DNA of 64,000 nt from Saccharina japonica. Its lineage: Eukaryota; Sar; Phaeophyceae; Laminariales; Laminariaceae. The stretch covers positions 186,001-250,000 of the forward strand of contig MEHQ01002268.1 in the NCBI GenBank assembly GCA_008828725.1. The letters run 5' to 3'. Shown here piece after piece: positions 47,940 to 57,085 of the stretch (position 1 is its first letter; each line of letters opens with the position of its first letter). Below the pieces are notes generated by a model, which had not been told where the DNA came from, did no database searches, and saw only the letters and a program-made list of their open reading frames with translations. Position numbers and translations under genes: made by a program.

Positions 47940-50900
47940 ATGATCATCATCATTATGATCATCATGATTTTGGTGATGATGACGATGATGATGGTGTTGA
48001 TGATGACGATGATGATGGCGATGGTGATATGAAGGCGGCTGTTCCTCACATCGGGTGGAACGGTCTGTGCGTGAAGAAGAAGCACGCCTTCGTGGACAGC
48101 TTCGACACTGAAGCCGACGCCGTCTACTTCGTCCACAGCTTCCGCGCGTCTCCCTCGTGAGTGCTCCTCGTTACCCTATATATCATCGCGGTCGAGCACT
48201 TCAAACATGCCCACTCACAGGCATGCATACCGATCTGTCCCTAAATGTAACTATATGTAAGGACCGTTCGGAATATATAGAACTATGTATAAAAACGTTA
48301 GGGCTGGTCGGTGTTACTTACCCGATGGCTACTTTCTTTTCTTCAGCTTTCAAGAGGTGTTTTATTTTCTTTGTTCTTGCCCCGTGGCTGCGTACGAGTA
48401 GATGGAACGAGGAACAAACGCCTGCTGTATTCTCCCTTTCCAGCTTGCCATACCCGCGGGACTTGAAGTCACCCACAATCCCGAAGGGGAACCTTGTAGT
48501 TATCTAAACAATCTTCCTATATTTAGGGACGTAGTATTAATAGTAGGGGCTTGTACCCATCAGAGTCCCTCGTGAGTATTGGTGGTTGTGGTGCCAGTCG
48601 CGTGCCAGTACAGTATGCCACCCTGCCCCTAAACATACAGACCGTTTGGAGCATTGTTTATTATACAAACGGTCTGTATATTTCGGGACAAATTGATATT
48701 CTGCGACGCATTTTGGTAATGTTCCTTCAAGGGCACCTCCCCGTTCTAATATCACTATTCATAATAGACTTTCAACAAGTGGGATTATGTTTCAACGCCG
48801 TAAGGAAATCGTTTCGTGCTCTTTGGCGTATCGCACGTGCTGTACCGTCCAACAGTCGTTTGCTTTTAACGTCTTTACAATTACTTGTCAGCTTGTTTCG
48901 CAAGAGTTTTTACACTAAATGGTCTTCTGGATTCTCGGTGTTCACAGGTGTCTTCCCTTCTCCCACCGGGTAACCTATGTACCTGCCTTTTGTTTTTTTG
49001 CGAATAGGGTTCAGCATCCCCCACCGCTCTTCGGTGTTCAGTCACCGAGCTTTTACGAACTCGCGCCCCCGCGTTTTCACGAAGACACGACAAATGCGTA
49101 CAAGAAGTATCTTGATTTTGTTTTAATCCATCGAGTATCTAACCAAGGCCTCTACGAGCAGAGTTTACATTTATCCTGTTGAATCCACCAAACAGACGTT
49201 AACGAGGTTTGGGAACCCCCCCTCCGCTGCCCTTATTTTACACCAGGTGCCTGTTTTTTTTTACAATGTGGTAGCAATAACAAGGCCTGAGCACCCCCTC
49301 CTCCACCCTCTGCTGCCCATATTTAATAACTGGTACCGGTACCCGCTTTTTACCGGTATGATGATGTTTACAAAATCTGACGACCCAAGACCCCCCCCCC
49401 CACACCTTAAAAACAAAACTATCAATTCGACGCTGTCATGTATATGACATGCAAGAAAACACGCATAAGGTGCCAAACTCGCCTCGCAAGCGATTCTTAC
49501 TAGGGTGCAGCCCAACGTTCATGCGACTCGCCGAACACGTCACGGCGCCATGTACGCGCTTGGTGCATGCAATATCTGCCTGGTCGGTGAAAAGCCGACG
49601 TTGCTCCGTCCCGGAATGGTAGGGATGCGAGGGTCTATAGTCGTACGACTACGGCCTCAAATGACACGACCCCCTCCCCCCCGCCCCTTCCTCTGCCCTT
49701 TTTTTTGTGAAGGCCCGAGAACGAAGAGTGGGTGCTGAGCACCACGACATACGGGGCGCGGCAGGGGGAGGAACCGGAGCACTTCATCTCGTCCATCCAG
49801 AAGGGGAATGTTACCGCATGCCAGTTCCACCCAGAGAAGAGCGGGAAGGTGATGGCAGCAACTCACGTACTGGATGTTATACCCTACCGTATAGCGTGCT
49901 GTAGTTCCTGCTGTGCACCCTGCTGTTTACCCTACTTCTTGCATATCGTGTTGCTGTAGTTCTTGTGAATTCTACTCTCCGCCCTACCTGGTTTGGTAAA
50001 ACGCACTGTAGTGTGCTGTAGAACTACAGCTATGTGCGGTAGTCTACTGCAGACCCTATGGTATACCCTACTGTGCTCTACTACTGTGTGTAGCCTACTG
50101 CTGTACACCCTACTGCACTACCCTGCAGTACACCACAGAACACCTCACTCAACCTCACCCCACCCCACCTTAACTAACCCCCCCTTCCCACCCCTTCCCG
50201 CCCACCACACCACACCACACACCACACCACACCCCCACGCCATATCATGCCGAACCACACCCCACACCATACCACATCACACCACACTACACTACACTAC
50301 ACTACACTGCACTACACCCCACCCCACCATACCACATCCCATGACAACAAACTGCATCGGAATATTATTTGTAGTCGTGCTTATGGACCAAAACCCGTGT
50401 TGTACCGGTATGTTACATACGCCGTCGTGCTGGCTTGAAGTATTGGCTTGAGCTATTGGCTTGAGCTACTGGCTTGAGCTACGTGCTGGCTTGAGCTACG
50501 TACTGGCTTGAGCTACTGGCTCGAGCTACTGGCTTGAGCTATTGGCCTGAGCTATTGGGTTAGGCTATAATAGTGGCTTGAGCTATTGGTTTGAGCTACT
50601 GGCTTGAGCTACTGGCTTGAGCTATTGGCTTGAGCTACTGGCTTGAGACACTTGCTACGACAGGGTGTGAGACACTGACTGACTATTACTGACTGTTACT
50701 GACTACTCTACTGACTATGTAATGACTCTTGGTACCTCGACTACTTACTGACTATTACTGACTATTAGTGACTATTGCCGACTGTTACTGACTATTACTG
50801 ACTATTACTGACTATTAGTAACTGACTTATTACTGACTAGTAGTATTACTGATATGCTCCTCTAACTGGAGCATGCTCTACTACTTTAACCCAATTTCGC

Positions 50901-53900
50901 CGGAATCTCTTTTGTGCTTTACACTATTAATAGTTTTCAATTTACACCTGGCCATGGCTCATCGGGTTGCACTTGTATTTTCCTCAAGATCAGGTGTTGG
51001 GCGGGGTACTGTATAGAGCTCCTATACTATAACCACGATAATGAAGGGATCGCTCTCAGAAAATCGTGGGTGCACCCTTACAAGGCAAATAGCACGCATC
51101 TTACGTCTTATTCACCCCGTGATACGTCTTATACACCCCGTGATACACGCTTTATATACGATTCACTCAGCTAGCACATATGTCAGTTTCGACGAAATCC
51201 TCGATCTCACAGCTGTTTTTTTTAAATTTTTTTTAAATATACGATTCAACGCGAGTCGACAAGGGAAGGGAATGCTGCAACTGAATGAACTCTTCTCGCC
51301 ATAAAACTGAAGACGCGCTCCGTAGTAAGGTGGGGGGCGGAGAAGTGCCTGCTATGTGATCCTACTATTCGTGATAGACTAATAAACTCATATATTATTA
51401 ATAATAGACTAATATACTTCGTATGAATATATACCAGGTAATATACTGTAGGCTATTACACTAATCGCTATTAATAGTAATATATCAGAGTTACGAAAGG
51501 AAGGGAACTACGTATTGATAGAGAAGGGCGAAGATAAAATATGGCATAGAAAATAAAAAATAAAAGTAATACCCCGAGTTTTAGTTTCATCTATACCCCG
51601 TGTGTATATGTATTGAAAAAACATCCGCTGTGATATCGGAGATTTCGTCGAAACTCATCTTTGCAAGCTGCGTGTCAAATTGTTTGTATACAAGGTTGGT
51701 CTTCGACTGCTGGGGTCGTTCCTGCAGTCTGTGGAAAGTGGCGGTTCAGCGGCGGGGACAGGGGACGGGGATGGCGAAGGCGGAGGGTGCAGGGGAAGCG
51801 TGGAGACTAAGCTGGTCAAGAGGGTCGTCGCCTGCCTCGATGTCAGGTTCGAACGCGTGCTATCTGCCTTAGGGCTTTTGAGTTTATTTGCAAAAATAAA
51901 TAATTAACGGAATCAACTGCTGAGAGCGCTTAGTAGTGTCGGTAGGCACAATTCGATGCGAGTCGACGAGGGAAGAAAGGGCTGAAGTCTTCTCGCGATA
52001 AAAATGCAAGGCACGAACCGTAGTGGGGGAGAAGGGAGAGGAGCCTACTTTGAGACCCCGGATCTGAGTTACGACCAGGAAGGAGAGATAAGAGAAGGAC
52101 GAAGATAATAAATGGGACGGGGGGAAAAAAACCCAACGTATTTGGCTTATATAGGGGTGCACCTATTTCGTGTGTGTGAAGGTGGTCACTTGAGAGGGAG
52201 GAGCTTCATACCTCACACAAAAAGTGATTTTGAGATGAAAAAAGTACAACTCGACCGGGTGAACGATCCCGTGGCCTCTACAAGTATGCCACCTATGCCA
52301 CGAAAGGTGGTGTAAAACACTATCGATAGTAGTATTCCAACAATACTACTCGTATGGGCATTGCCAAATTGCAGTAGCATTGGTAGTTCCTGACCCAAGG
52401 TGCGGCGTTACTCATAATACGTATGTTCCCCGAAATGCGATGCTATAATCGTAGCACGCCTCTGCTAAAATACAGTAGTTCGTTCGCATTCCGTAACATG
52501 ACGTGGCTTGAACTCTGTTTGCGTTGTATTGATGACGAACCTTAGGCATTGTTTGCATCAGCATGACACACTGGCTGCTGGCTACATCACAACGATACGT
52601 TGTATGATATATTGGCTGCTGGTCACATCACTATGATAAGTGTTTCGTTTTGTTCACATCGTACCGATGTGCTGGTGGCTTACAGTACGAAGTGCGCGTC
52701 GACTTGTTGTGCCTTTGGGCTGGTTTTCCTAGTCATAATGTTGCGTGTTATGAATTTGTTCGAATATTCATGATGTCTCTTAGGCGCTTATCCGCATCTG
52801 ATCACGCATCAAAATGGTTACCAAGTACCATGCTAGCGCTTAGCTCGACTTTGTGTGGTCTTTAGTTAGTTTTCCGGTCATAATAGTTGCGTGTTTGACT
52901 TTGTCTGAATCTTAATGAAGCCTCTCAGGCGTTTGTCGGCATCTGATCTGCATCAAAATGGTACCAGGACCCAGCTAGCGTTTCGCTTAGTGTTCGCATC
53001 TCAAAGATGTGCCTTTGGTTGTTGTGCGCATCACGAGGATGCGCCTTTGGCTTATCTCTGCACTTGAAACGTCTTTTGGATAATCACGTGCGACTATGTG
53101 CCGAAATATTCGGATCGTTTGGATTAAATATGATTGTACGAACGATGCTTATATTTCGGTACATAGTGGTAGTCGTTGAATGTGCAAGCTTTTGCTTTTG
53201 GCTGATAGTTGCATCAAAATGGTGTGCGTTTGGCTTTTGTCCGGATCATATTGACGCGTCTTTGACGTAAGTTGCATACATACAAAAATGATGTGGCTTT
53301 GTGCTCAGTTCGCATTCATGGGTGGTTATACATTTTGATTTCATCTCCGCATCACAACGATGTACGTTTGGCTCATTGATAGATTGTATCTGTGACCTCA
53401 GGCCTGCTTCTCATCAGAACGACAACGACCAATAACAACAGTTGCGATGTACTGAGCATTGCATTCGTTTGTTCGATCTTATCTATACATTGGTGTTTGC
53501 CGTTTGATGCATGTCAGGTCTAAACGACAGCGGTGACCTTGTGGTGACGAAGGGAGACCAGTTACGATGTGCGGGAGGCGGCACGGAGGAGGGGAAAAGG
53601 GGACGTCAGAAACCTAGGGAAAAACCGGTCGACCTTTCCGGCAGGTAACAACTACGTATATACGGTATCCTGGTTTCTATTACTACCGTATCTGGTACAA
53701 GTAATATGTCAGTTTTTTTATCAACCCTATGCTAATTGCTGTTGACTTGCCGAAGCAGAACGGGCTGCTTTGGTCCGGGCATGGGAAATGTCAGGTGTCC
53801 AGGCTTAAAAATGCACGACTTGTGCCACACGGCGCGCAGCACCGGCACACTATGACGAGGGGACAATACCATACTATNAATAAATCAATAAACCAAACAT

Positions 53901-56730
53901 TACAGGTATGTGTGGTTTCTGGGTCACCATCGGGTGTTCTGATTTACTGTAAATATGTATTGCTATGTATTAACTATAGCCCTCCATAATAAAATCACTC
54001 TACTACTTCATACNNGCTTCGGCCTCCCACTCTTAGACCGGACGAAGACGGTTAAGATCGCCGCCTGTTTAATTTTTGTCCCTATGTGAATGTCCAACCC
54101 ATAAACAACAGGGCTCGTATTAACTGTCACGTCGTAATTTTTGCAACGAACCTCCTATAGCACCGAGAAGGATGCTGCCGCATATAATAGCACCGGAAAT
54201 CTACTTCAAGTTTTACACCCACATGGCAAAAAACGAACAGCCAAGGGTTCGGCCACTACCGACCTTGCTATTAATGGAGGTTGTAGAGGTGTCATGATAC
54301 AGGTATGGCAGAAGTATCGAACCGAACCGAACCGAACCGAACCGATGCGCATGCTAAGTCATAACGAAGTAATCGCAACGACGTATCGCATGTGTCTAAA
54401 TATATGAGACACTTGTATTATGTATATGTCCGGAAAATATAAGGTACGATGGTATATTCATATAGTTCCAAAGTTCCTTAGATTTCGAGCCCAGAGCGAT
54501 ACGGAAACATAAAAACGCAACTTGTGAGTACGAAACAGGAAAACGAAACTGGGCTTGATTCCTTTTCTGTTTCTGTTTTGTTGTTGTTGTTGTATTGTTG
54601 TTTGTGAAGGTACTTACCGAGGAGGGTGCGGACGAGATCTGCTTCCTGAACATCACTTCCTTCCGCCAGGGGGTGCTCGATGACATTCCCATGCTAAAGG
54701 TAAACCGTGACCCGAACAAAGCGAAGTCCCCTATAAACAATACCGGTTAAACAGTAGTATATACTTCTTAACACCGGATAGGTGGTAGGGTGGTGGGTGG
54801 GAGGGAGAGGGTAGGATGGTAGGGTAGGGTAGGGTAGGGTAGGGTAGGGTAGGGTAGGGCAGGGTAGGGTAGGGTGGGGTAGGGTAGGTAGGGTAGGGTA
54901 GGTGATAGGACAATATAGGATTGAACAATATACCATATTATTTGATGGGATATACCGGAGGATACGATAGGACAGAACAGGACAATATATGACGCGACAG
55001 GATAGAACAATATGCCACAGGATAGGATATCATAGAGCAAGACAATAGTCTATACTTAGGACAGTATAGCAACGGATAGGGTATGGTATTACAAGAATGG
55101 TCAGGACAGCAAACTGACCACCGTTTTTGCCGATCGTGGTTGCCACAATGAAGGTGCTGGAGCTGGCCTCTGAGAGGGTGTTCGTGCCCCTCACGGTCGG
55201 CGGTGGCATCAGGAGCTACACCGATGACGAGGGCAAGGTGATGCCATTTTTGTTGCATAATTGCATAACATTTTCAGTATCATATTGGTCGCTTTAAGTG
55301 TTTCAGAATACACGACGGGGGGAAAAGCCCTCGACCCTAGACTGCCACCCCACACACAATACACGAAAATATTGTCAAGAGTCACGACAATGGCGCTGTA
55401 GCAGATACATTGTAGTCGGGGAGCCGTTTTTTGCAAAGGGGTGCAGTATGTACACACGAGTAAGAAATATAACCATAAGGCTCACTTTTTGGGAGGCGCT
55501 ACACCAAAGTTGTCATGTAATCGTGCTCAGTGGCGAGCTTCACACTAAATCCTATATACAAGTCTATGCTCAAGGATGGTGTCTCAATAAGGCTCTAAGG
55601 GTTGCTCAGGTTACGTGCTACTTGTTGGCAGGTCCATAGTGTAGCTCAAGCCATGGAAGTAACGCGTCAAGTATACTCCTTGTTCATGTACCGCAACTGC
55701 TGTGCTTGTGTGACGAAAACGGGTCATCAACCAGCAAATCACAAATCAGGTTTCGACTCGCTACTGTATTGATATGCTCAGGGTCTCGGCTATTTGGCGA
55801 AAGTGGTTGAATGTGCAGCAGCCTGCATTGGTGAAATGCTCCTATTATTCTCTAGCTGACTAGTCTAACCTTTTCGTGATAGAATATACTTTTTCGCGAC
55901 CTACTTTGTGTTGTTTCGTGACCTACCCTAGTGCCGTTTTGCGACCTAGCATGTGTCGTTTTACGGCCTACTGTGCCTTTCGCGACCGAGTGAGCTATCC
56001 GCGACGTACTTTACACTTTGGCGATCTAGTGCGCCTTTTCACGACCTAGTACGGTGTCGTTTCGCGAGGTAACCTACAATTTCGTGACTAGGTGTACCTT
56101 TTCGGGACCTTCGGTACCTTTTAACAATACACTGTACCTTTTCGTGGTTCACTGTACCTTTTCACGATCGACTGTGTCTTTTTGCGACCTACTGGGCTTT
56201 TCTCGAACGGCCTACTGTGCCATTTTTCACGATCTGCTGTACTTTTTATTCACTACCTACTGTGCCCTTTCGTGATCTACTTTGCCCCTTTTCGCGGCCT
56301 GTTGTGCCATCTCGCAACCTACTGTGCTTTTCTCGAACGGCCTACGGTGCCATTTTTCGCGATCTGCGGTGTACCTTTTCACGACCTACTGTGCCCTTTC
56401 GCGATCTACTTTGCCATTTTTCTCGACCTGTTGTGCCATCTCGCAACCTACTGTGTTTTTCTCGAGCAACCTACCGTGCCATTTTTCGCGATCTGTTGAA
56501 CCTTTTCACGACCTACTGTGCCCTTTCGCGATCTACTGTGCCATTTTTCTGGACCTGTTGTGCCTTCTCGCCACCTACTGTACATTTTCCGCGATCTAGT
56601 GTTTTTGATCGTGATCGGATGCAACTTTTCGTGTTGACAGACGTACTCGGCCGTGGAAGTGGCCTCGAGGTACTTCAGGGCTGGCGCTGACAAGATATCG
56701 CTGGGCTCTGACGCCGTATATGCCGCGGAG
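41465..56730 (+). CDS. HIS7: Imidazole glycerol-phosphate synthase, bifunctional HisH-HisF (exons 1-11, 3' end missing)
   Basis: Converts PRFAR plus glutamine to imidazole glycerol phosphate and AICAR in histidine synthesis. Eleven exons: 41465-41535, 43656-43704, 45538-45669, 46006-46092, 48035-48156, 49713-49848, 51695-51846, 53518-53644, 54610-54699, 55154-55237, 56641-56730. Junction phases agree, allowing for surplus bases in exons 8 and 9. Residues 1-199 are the class I glutamine amidotransferase with triad Cys about 80 (FFGICLGMQ), His 193 and Glu 195 (QFHPEKSGK). The cyclase barrel starts with RVVACLDVR and DLVVTKGDQ and continues with [15 protein letters not shown] and [18 protein letters not shown]. 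About 180 C-terminal residues are not seen. The initiator follows GGCAAG; an AG acceptor-like site at 41446 leaves room for an upstream leader exon. Confidence 0.92.
41928..42053. mobile_element. Palindromic MITE (CATAGTAAACACTAG family)
   Basis: TACTATTACGGGGGGCCATA GTAAACACTAG on the left; GGTCCTATTTACTATG, a C run and CGTTATA on the right. It sits in HIS7 intron 1, about 0.9 kb from the copy at 41034. Confidence 0.8.
42428..42725 (+). mobile_element. SINE with tRNA-like head, in HIS7 intron 1
   Basis: The head is CCCCCGGTGGTGTAG ... GCTTTCGAGTCCAGC. The body is AAAATTCGACGCGAGTCGAC GAGGGAAGAAA ... GTGACCCCAGATTTGAGTTA, and the A-rich end is at 42705-42725. Confidence 0.75.
42730..43655. 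repeat. HIS7 intron 1, distal part, with CATACAGAT-type tandem repeat at 43225-43440
   Basis: CATACAGATCATACA-like 9-11 bp units occur over 43225-43400. A ~80 bp block (CATAC..CCCACCCGGCAAACATG / CCCGCCCGGCACGCATG) occurs twice. TTTAGGCAC repeats lie at 43455-43485. The rest is unique. Confidence 0.6.
43656..43704 (+). CDS. HIS7: HIS7 exon 2
   Basis: Encodes [16 protein letters not shown] between CTCTTGGCAG| and |GTGAGA. 49 nt, joining exon 1 to give 40 whole codons. Not present in the downstream repeat. Confidence 0.85.
43890..44108 (+). mobile_element. Poly-C-ended tail motif, long copy
   Basis: From GTTCGCCTCACAAACGGTTC through CGCGCTTGGTGCAAGCAATG, CTGGTCGGTGAAAACCCGAC and AGGGATGCGAGGGTCTATGG to a run of C at 44097. 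The matching long copy at 49470-49680 shows this is a defined repeat, about 200 bp, that ends in poly-C. Confidence 0.7.
44092..44712 (+). CDS. C-terminal part of LINE reverse-transcriptase polyprotein
   Basis: Open from the stop at 44089 to TAA/GGTTAA at 44710. No start codon is expected because the copy is 5'-truncated. It is charged and helical at first ([56 protein letters not shown]). A CCHC-like knuckle follows, [20 protein letters not shown] (C-x-C ... H-x4-C), of the type found after the RT domain of LINE proteins. The end is [15 protein letters not shown]. No RT catalytic box is present. Family assignment within non-LTR elements is not possible. Confidence 0.7.
   Translation, partial: VPPPPPLQKFSGYKTEVNERIERRERLALRKKIEGEEHLEIYRGLREGIGMKRYLHGPMDFAKKLKLRFRVGDLDLPERRRRYTSSREEEEVDAQMCPCGKAIESRIHIVGECERYKEERDVLEEEMRKIDECDIEQFGTLNSGEKTIAILGDRWWPQAAKQEGDKTSKKFLCNIWKQRNERPSVGGVSIRSRNGAPSRKGCVVNG
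44092..44755 (+). mobile_element. 5'-truncated LINE (non-LTR retrotransposon) in HIS7 intron 2
   Basis: It begins right after a C run and carries the C-terminal ~205 codons of an ORF2-like protein. It ends in a 3' sequence (GGATGCGTGGTTAATGGTTA AATGACTAAGGCAAGCAACA AATGAGTACG) that abuts a long C run (44743-44758). The same 3' sequence ends all other copies in the window. Confidence 0.8.
44756..44876 (+). mobile_element. Poly-C-ended tail motif, following the LINE
   Basis: GCCTGGTCGGTGAAAACTCG ACGTGCTCCGTCCCGGCATT ... ATGCATGACACGAGTACTCC. It directly follows the LINE poly-C, giving the order LINE end, C run, tail motif, C run that recurs at 45780-45955, 47235-47520 and 57195-57375. Confidence 0.7.
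45538..45669 (+). CDS. HIS7: HIS7 exon 3 (copy 1), nucleophile exon
   Basis: 44 codons. It starts [15 protein letters not shown] (oxyanion loop PGVG) and ends [11 protein letters not shown] with the glutaminase cysteine. Acceptor GGATCAG|, donor |GTGCGG. The donor region is locally triplicated (see findings). Confidence 0.93.
45765..45958 (+). mobile_element. LINE 3' end plus tail motif (intron 3); repeated at 57185-57378
   Basis: GCTCCGTCTCGAAAGGGAGG CGTGGTGAACGG ... GCAAGCAACAAATGAGTACG, C run, GTCCCGGCATTGTAGG ... GACAATGAGTACC, C run. Confidence 0.7.
46006..46092 (+). CDS. HIS7: HIS7 exon 4 (copy 1)
   Basis: 29 codons: [29 protein letters not shown]. Acceptor TTTTGAAG|, donor |GTGAAA. 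Confidence 0.9.
46440..46695 (+). repeat. 11-bp minisatellite TGATAGGCTAC (intron 4)
   Basis: About 22 imperfect units; the matching array in unit 2 is at 57863-58100. Confidence 0.95.
47235..47520 (+). mobile_element. LINE 3' end plus tail motif (intron 4)
   Basis: CCCGTCTCGAAAGGGATGCG TGGTCAATGGTCAAATGACT, C run, CGCGCTTGGTGCTAGCAATG TCTGCCTGGTCGGTGAAAAC, C run. Unit 2 has only the LINE 3' part (58670-58800), so the tail motif was lost or gained after duplication. Confidence 0.7.
47672..48034 (+). repeat. (GAT)n microsatellite abutting HIS7 exon 5
   Basis: GATGATGAT/TGATGACGATGATGATGG interrupted by (GCT)7. It runs to within 10 bp of the splice acceptor. The Asp-, His- and Ile/Met-rich ORFs on both strands are artefacts of the repeat. 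Confidence 0.95.
48035..48156 (+). CDS. HIS7: HIS7 exon 5 (copy 1)
   Basis: Encodes [19 protein letters not shown], then [12 protein letters not shown]; the PHIGWN and YFVHS motifs are conserved in HisH. Donor |GTGAGT. The acceptor (GATATGAAG|) directly abuts a GAT microsatellite with no pyrimidine tract. The reading frame stays open upstream through the repeat (Asp/Ala/His), so a longer exon cannot be excluded. Confidence 0.9.
49470..49682 (+). mobile_element. Poly-C-ended tail motif, long copy (repeated at 60505-60717)
   Basis: TCGCCTCGCAAGCGATTCTT ... CATGCGACTCGCCGAACACG ... GCCTGGTCGGTGAAAAGCCG ... TCAAATGACACGACCCC. Colinear with 43890-44108. It lies 30 bp upstream of the exon 6 acceptor in both units. 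Confidence 0.7.
49713..49848 (+). CDS. HIS7: HIS7 exon 6 (copy 1), His-Glu of the triad
   Basis: Encodes [14 protein letters not shown], then [14 protein letters not shown]. It contains the catalytic His and Glu of the glutaminase. Phase 2 in, 0 out; acceptor TTTGTGAAG|, donor |GTGATG. Confidence 0.93.
50118..50345 (+). repeat. CCACA/CACTA low-complexity tract (also 61153-61380)
   Basis: CACACCACACCACAC and ACACTACACTACACT stretches in intron 6. The His/Pro/Thr-rich ORFs are shadows. Confidence 0.9.
50430..50650 (+). repeat. ~12-bp minisatellite CTTGAGCTACTGG (also 61466-61685)
   Basis: About 17 units of GGCTTGAGCTAYT in intron 6, nearly identical in both units of the big duplication. Confidence 0.95.
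50670..50855 (+). repeat. 10-bp minisatellite TGACTATTAC, short allele
   Basis: About 15 imperfect units in intron 6 of unit 1. Confidence 0.95.
51225..51560 (+). mobile_element. SINE body, split by an AT-rich insertion (also 62525-62860)
   Basis: ATTCAACGCGAGTCGACAAG GGAAGGGAATG ... CTTCTCGCCATAAAACTGAA ... CAGAGTTACGAAAGGAAGGG ... AAGATAAAATATGG. About 130 bp of TATTAATAATAGACTAATA repeat sits inside the body at 51362-51485. Confidence 0.7.
51695..51846 (+). CDS. HIS7: HIS7 exon 7 (copy 1), interdomain linker and cyclase start
   Basis: Starts [14 protein letters not shown], passes a Gly/Ser/Asp-rich linker, and ends [13 protein letters not shown], which carries the catalytic Asp of the HisF barrel (CLDV). 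Acceptor TATACAAG|, donor AG|GTTCGA. Confidence 0.9.
51903..52132 (+). mobile_element. SINE body, headless, 57 bp after HIS7 exon 7 (also 63201-63430)
   Basis: CACAATTCGATGCGAGTCGA CGAGGGAAGAAAGGGC ... TCTCGCGATAAAAATGCAAG ... GAGACCCCGGATCTGAGTTA CGACCAGGAAGG ... AATAAATGGGACGGGGGGAA. Inserted in intron 7 close to the donor of exon 7. Confidence 0.75.
52540..53450 (+). repeat. Degenerate ~60-110 bp tandem units in intron 7
   Basis: GCATCAAAATGGT, GATGTGCCTTTGGCTT, GCATCTGATC and CACATCRTRACGATGTG words return irregularly with a dyad (ACATCGT...ACGATGT). No coding. Present at least to 64000 in unit 2. Confidence 0.5.
53518..53644 (+). CDS. HIS7: HIS7 exon 8 with frame-disrupting surplus bases
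   Basis: Three frames are needed to read [13 protein letters not shown], then [20 protein letters not shown], then PVDLSG. These match the family order exactly. The breaks coincide with an AAA run (53522-53524), TT (53562-53563) and AAAAA (53620-53624). Four surplus bases in total would restore a 123-nt exon with compatible phases at both splice sites. Confidence 0.75.
53650..54600. other. HIS7 intron 8, contains N runs
   Basis: N at 53878 and 54014-54015, in a stretch flanked by exons with surplus bases. (CCGAA)4 at 54323-54342 and TTG repeats before the exon 9 acceptor. No other gene. Confidence 0.6.
54610..54699 (+). CDS. HIS7: HIS7 exon 9 with surplus bases at its 5' end
   Basis: Encodes [27 protein letters not shown]. 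The first codons read Y then break; TT (54614-54615) and CC (54617-54618) each appear one base too long against the conserved YY-EEGAD stretch. Acceptor TTTGTGAAG|, donor |GTAAAC. Confidence 0.82.
54776..54905 (+). repeat. (TAGGG)n pentanucleotide array (intron 9)
   Basis: About 20 units of AGGGT with minor variants, then GGATAGGATA-like drift to 55080. Confidence 0.95.
55154..55237 (+). CDS. HIS7: HIS7 exon 10
   Basis: 28 codons: [34 protein letters not shown] binds the substrate phosphate in the barrel. Acceptor CAATGAAG|, donor |GTGATG. Confidence 0.92.
55870..56635 (+). repeat. ~18-20 bp minisatellite CGCGACCTACTGTGCCTTTT (intron 10)
   Basis: Around 40 diverged units, with a higher-order period of about 117 bp between 56190 and 56580 (TCTCGAACGG/TCTCGAGCAA CCTACNGTGCCATTTTTC appears three times). 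It ends 20 bp before exon 11. Confidence 0.9.
56641..56730 (+). CDS. HIS7: HIS7 exon 11
   Basis: 30 codons: [30 protein letters not shown]. Acceptor GTTGACAG|, donor |GTGAGC. Only 53 bp of the next intron precede the jump to the repeated exon 3 region. Confidence 0.92.
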
Positions 56731-56953
56731 GTGAGCTGGTCGAGAAAAAACTGGCCGAACCCTTCATACGACTCATGCGCTACCCCCCCCAGGAAGCAGC
56801 TAAACTAACCTGAGAAAAAGTGCCCCCGGCAAAAAAAAATCATGTGGACTTCATCCAGCCACCACCACAAATTCAGCACTATCCTAAGATGCCCGTGATG
56901 TTTCGAATGTTGTGATTGTTTTTATGGTTGTTGCCCGTTTTTCCGGGGATCAG

Positions 56954-57085
56954 GTGATTGTCTTCCCTGGAGTGGGATCCTTCGGGAGCGCGATGGAAAC
57001 CCTGAACGCTAAGGGCTTCACGGAGCCGCTCTCGGCCTACATTAAGCAAGACCGGCCCTTCTTTGGCATCTGCCTCGGAATGCAG
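56954..57085 (+). CDS. HIS7: HIS7 exon 3, second copy
   Basis: Identical to 45538-45669 except one synonymous change (GGG to GGA before ATG CAG). Splice sites intact. Confidence 0.88.

Larger units (their letters stand above)
45362..56783 (+). repeat. Large tandem duplication within HIS7, unit 1 (~11.4 kb)
   Basis: Starts at a C run (45362-45373) followed by AGGAAACAGCTAAACTAACC. The same sequence restarts at 56784 after another C run. Exons 3-7 match in both. Offsets change from 11416 (exon 3) to 11040 (exon 5) to 11298 (exon 7) because the intronic microsatellites differ in length. The unit contains exons 3-11. Confidence 0.88.

Noticed and set aside
47507..48136. 209-codon minus-strand ORF and other long frames over GAT repeats
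   Set aside because: Ile/His/Ser runs from a trinucleotide repeat; the real coding sequence is HIS7 exon 5 on the plus strand.
51780..51860. tRNA-like SINE head before the body at 51903
   Set aside because: AGGTTCGAACGC looked like a B box, but this stretch is HIS7 exon 7 (RVVACLDVR) with its donor.
54776..54905. (TAGGG)n as an interstitial telomere
   Set aside because: The unit is a pentamer, not TTAGGG or TTTAGGG, and it drifts into other G-rich repeats inside a HIS7 intron. The CCCTAA-like strings at 35010, 46980 and 58395 are too short and irregular.
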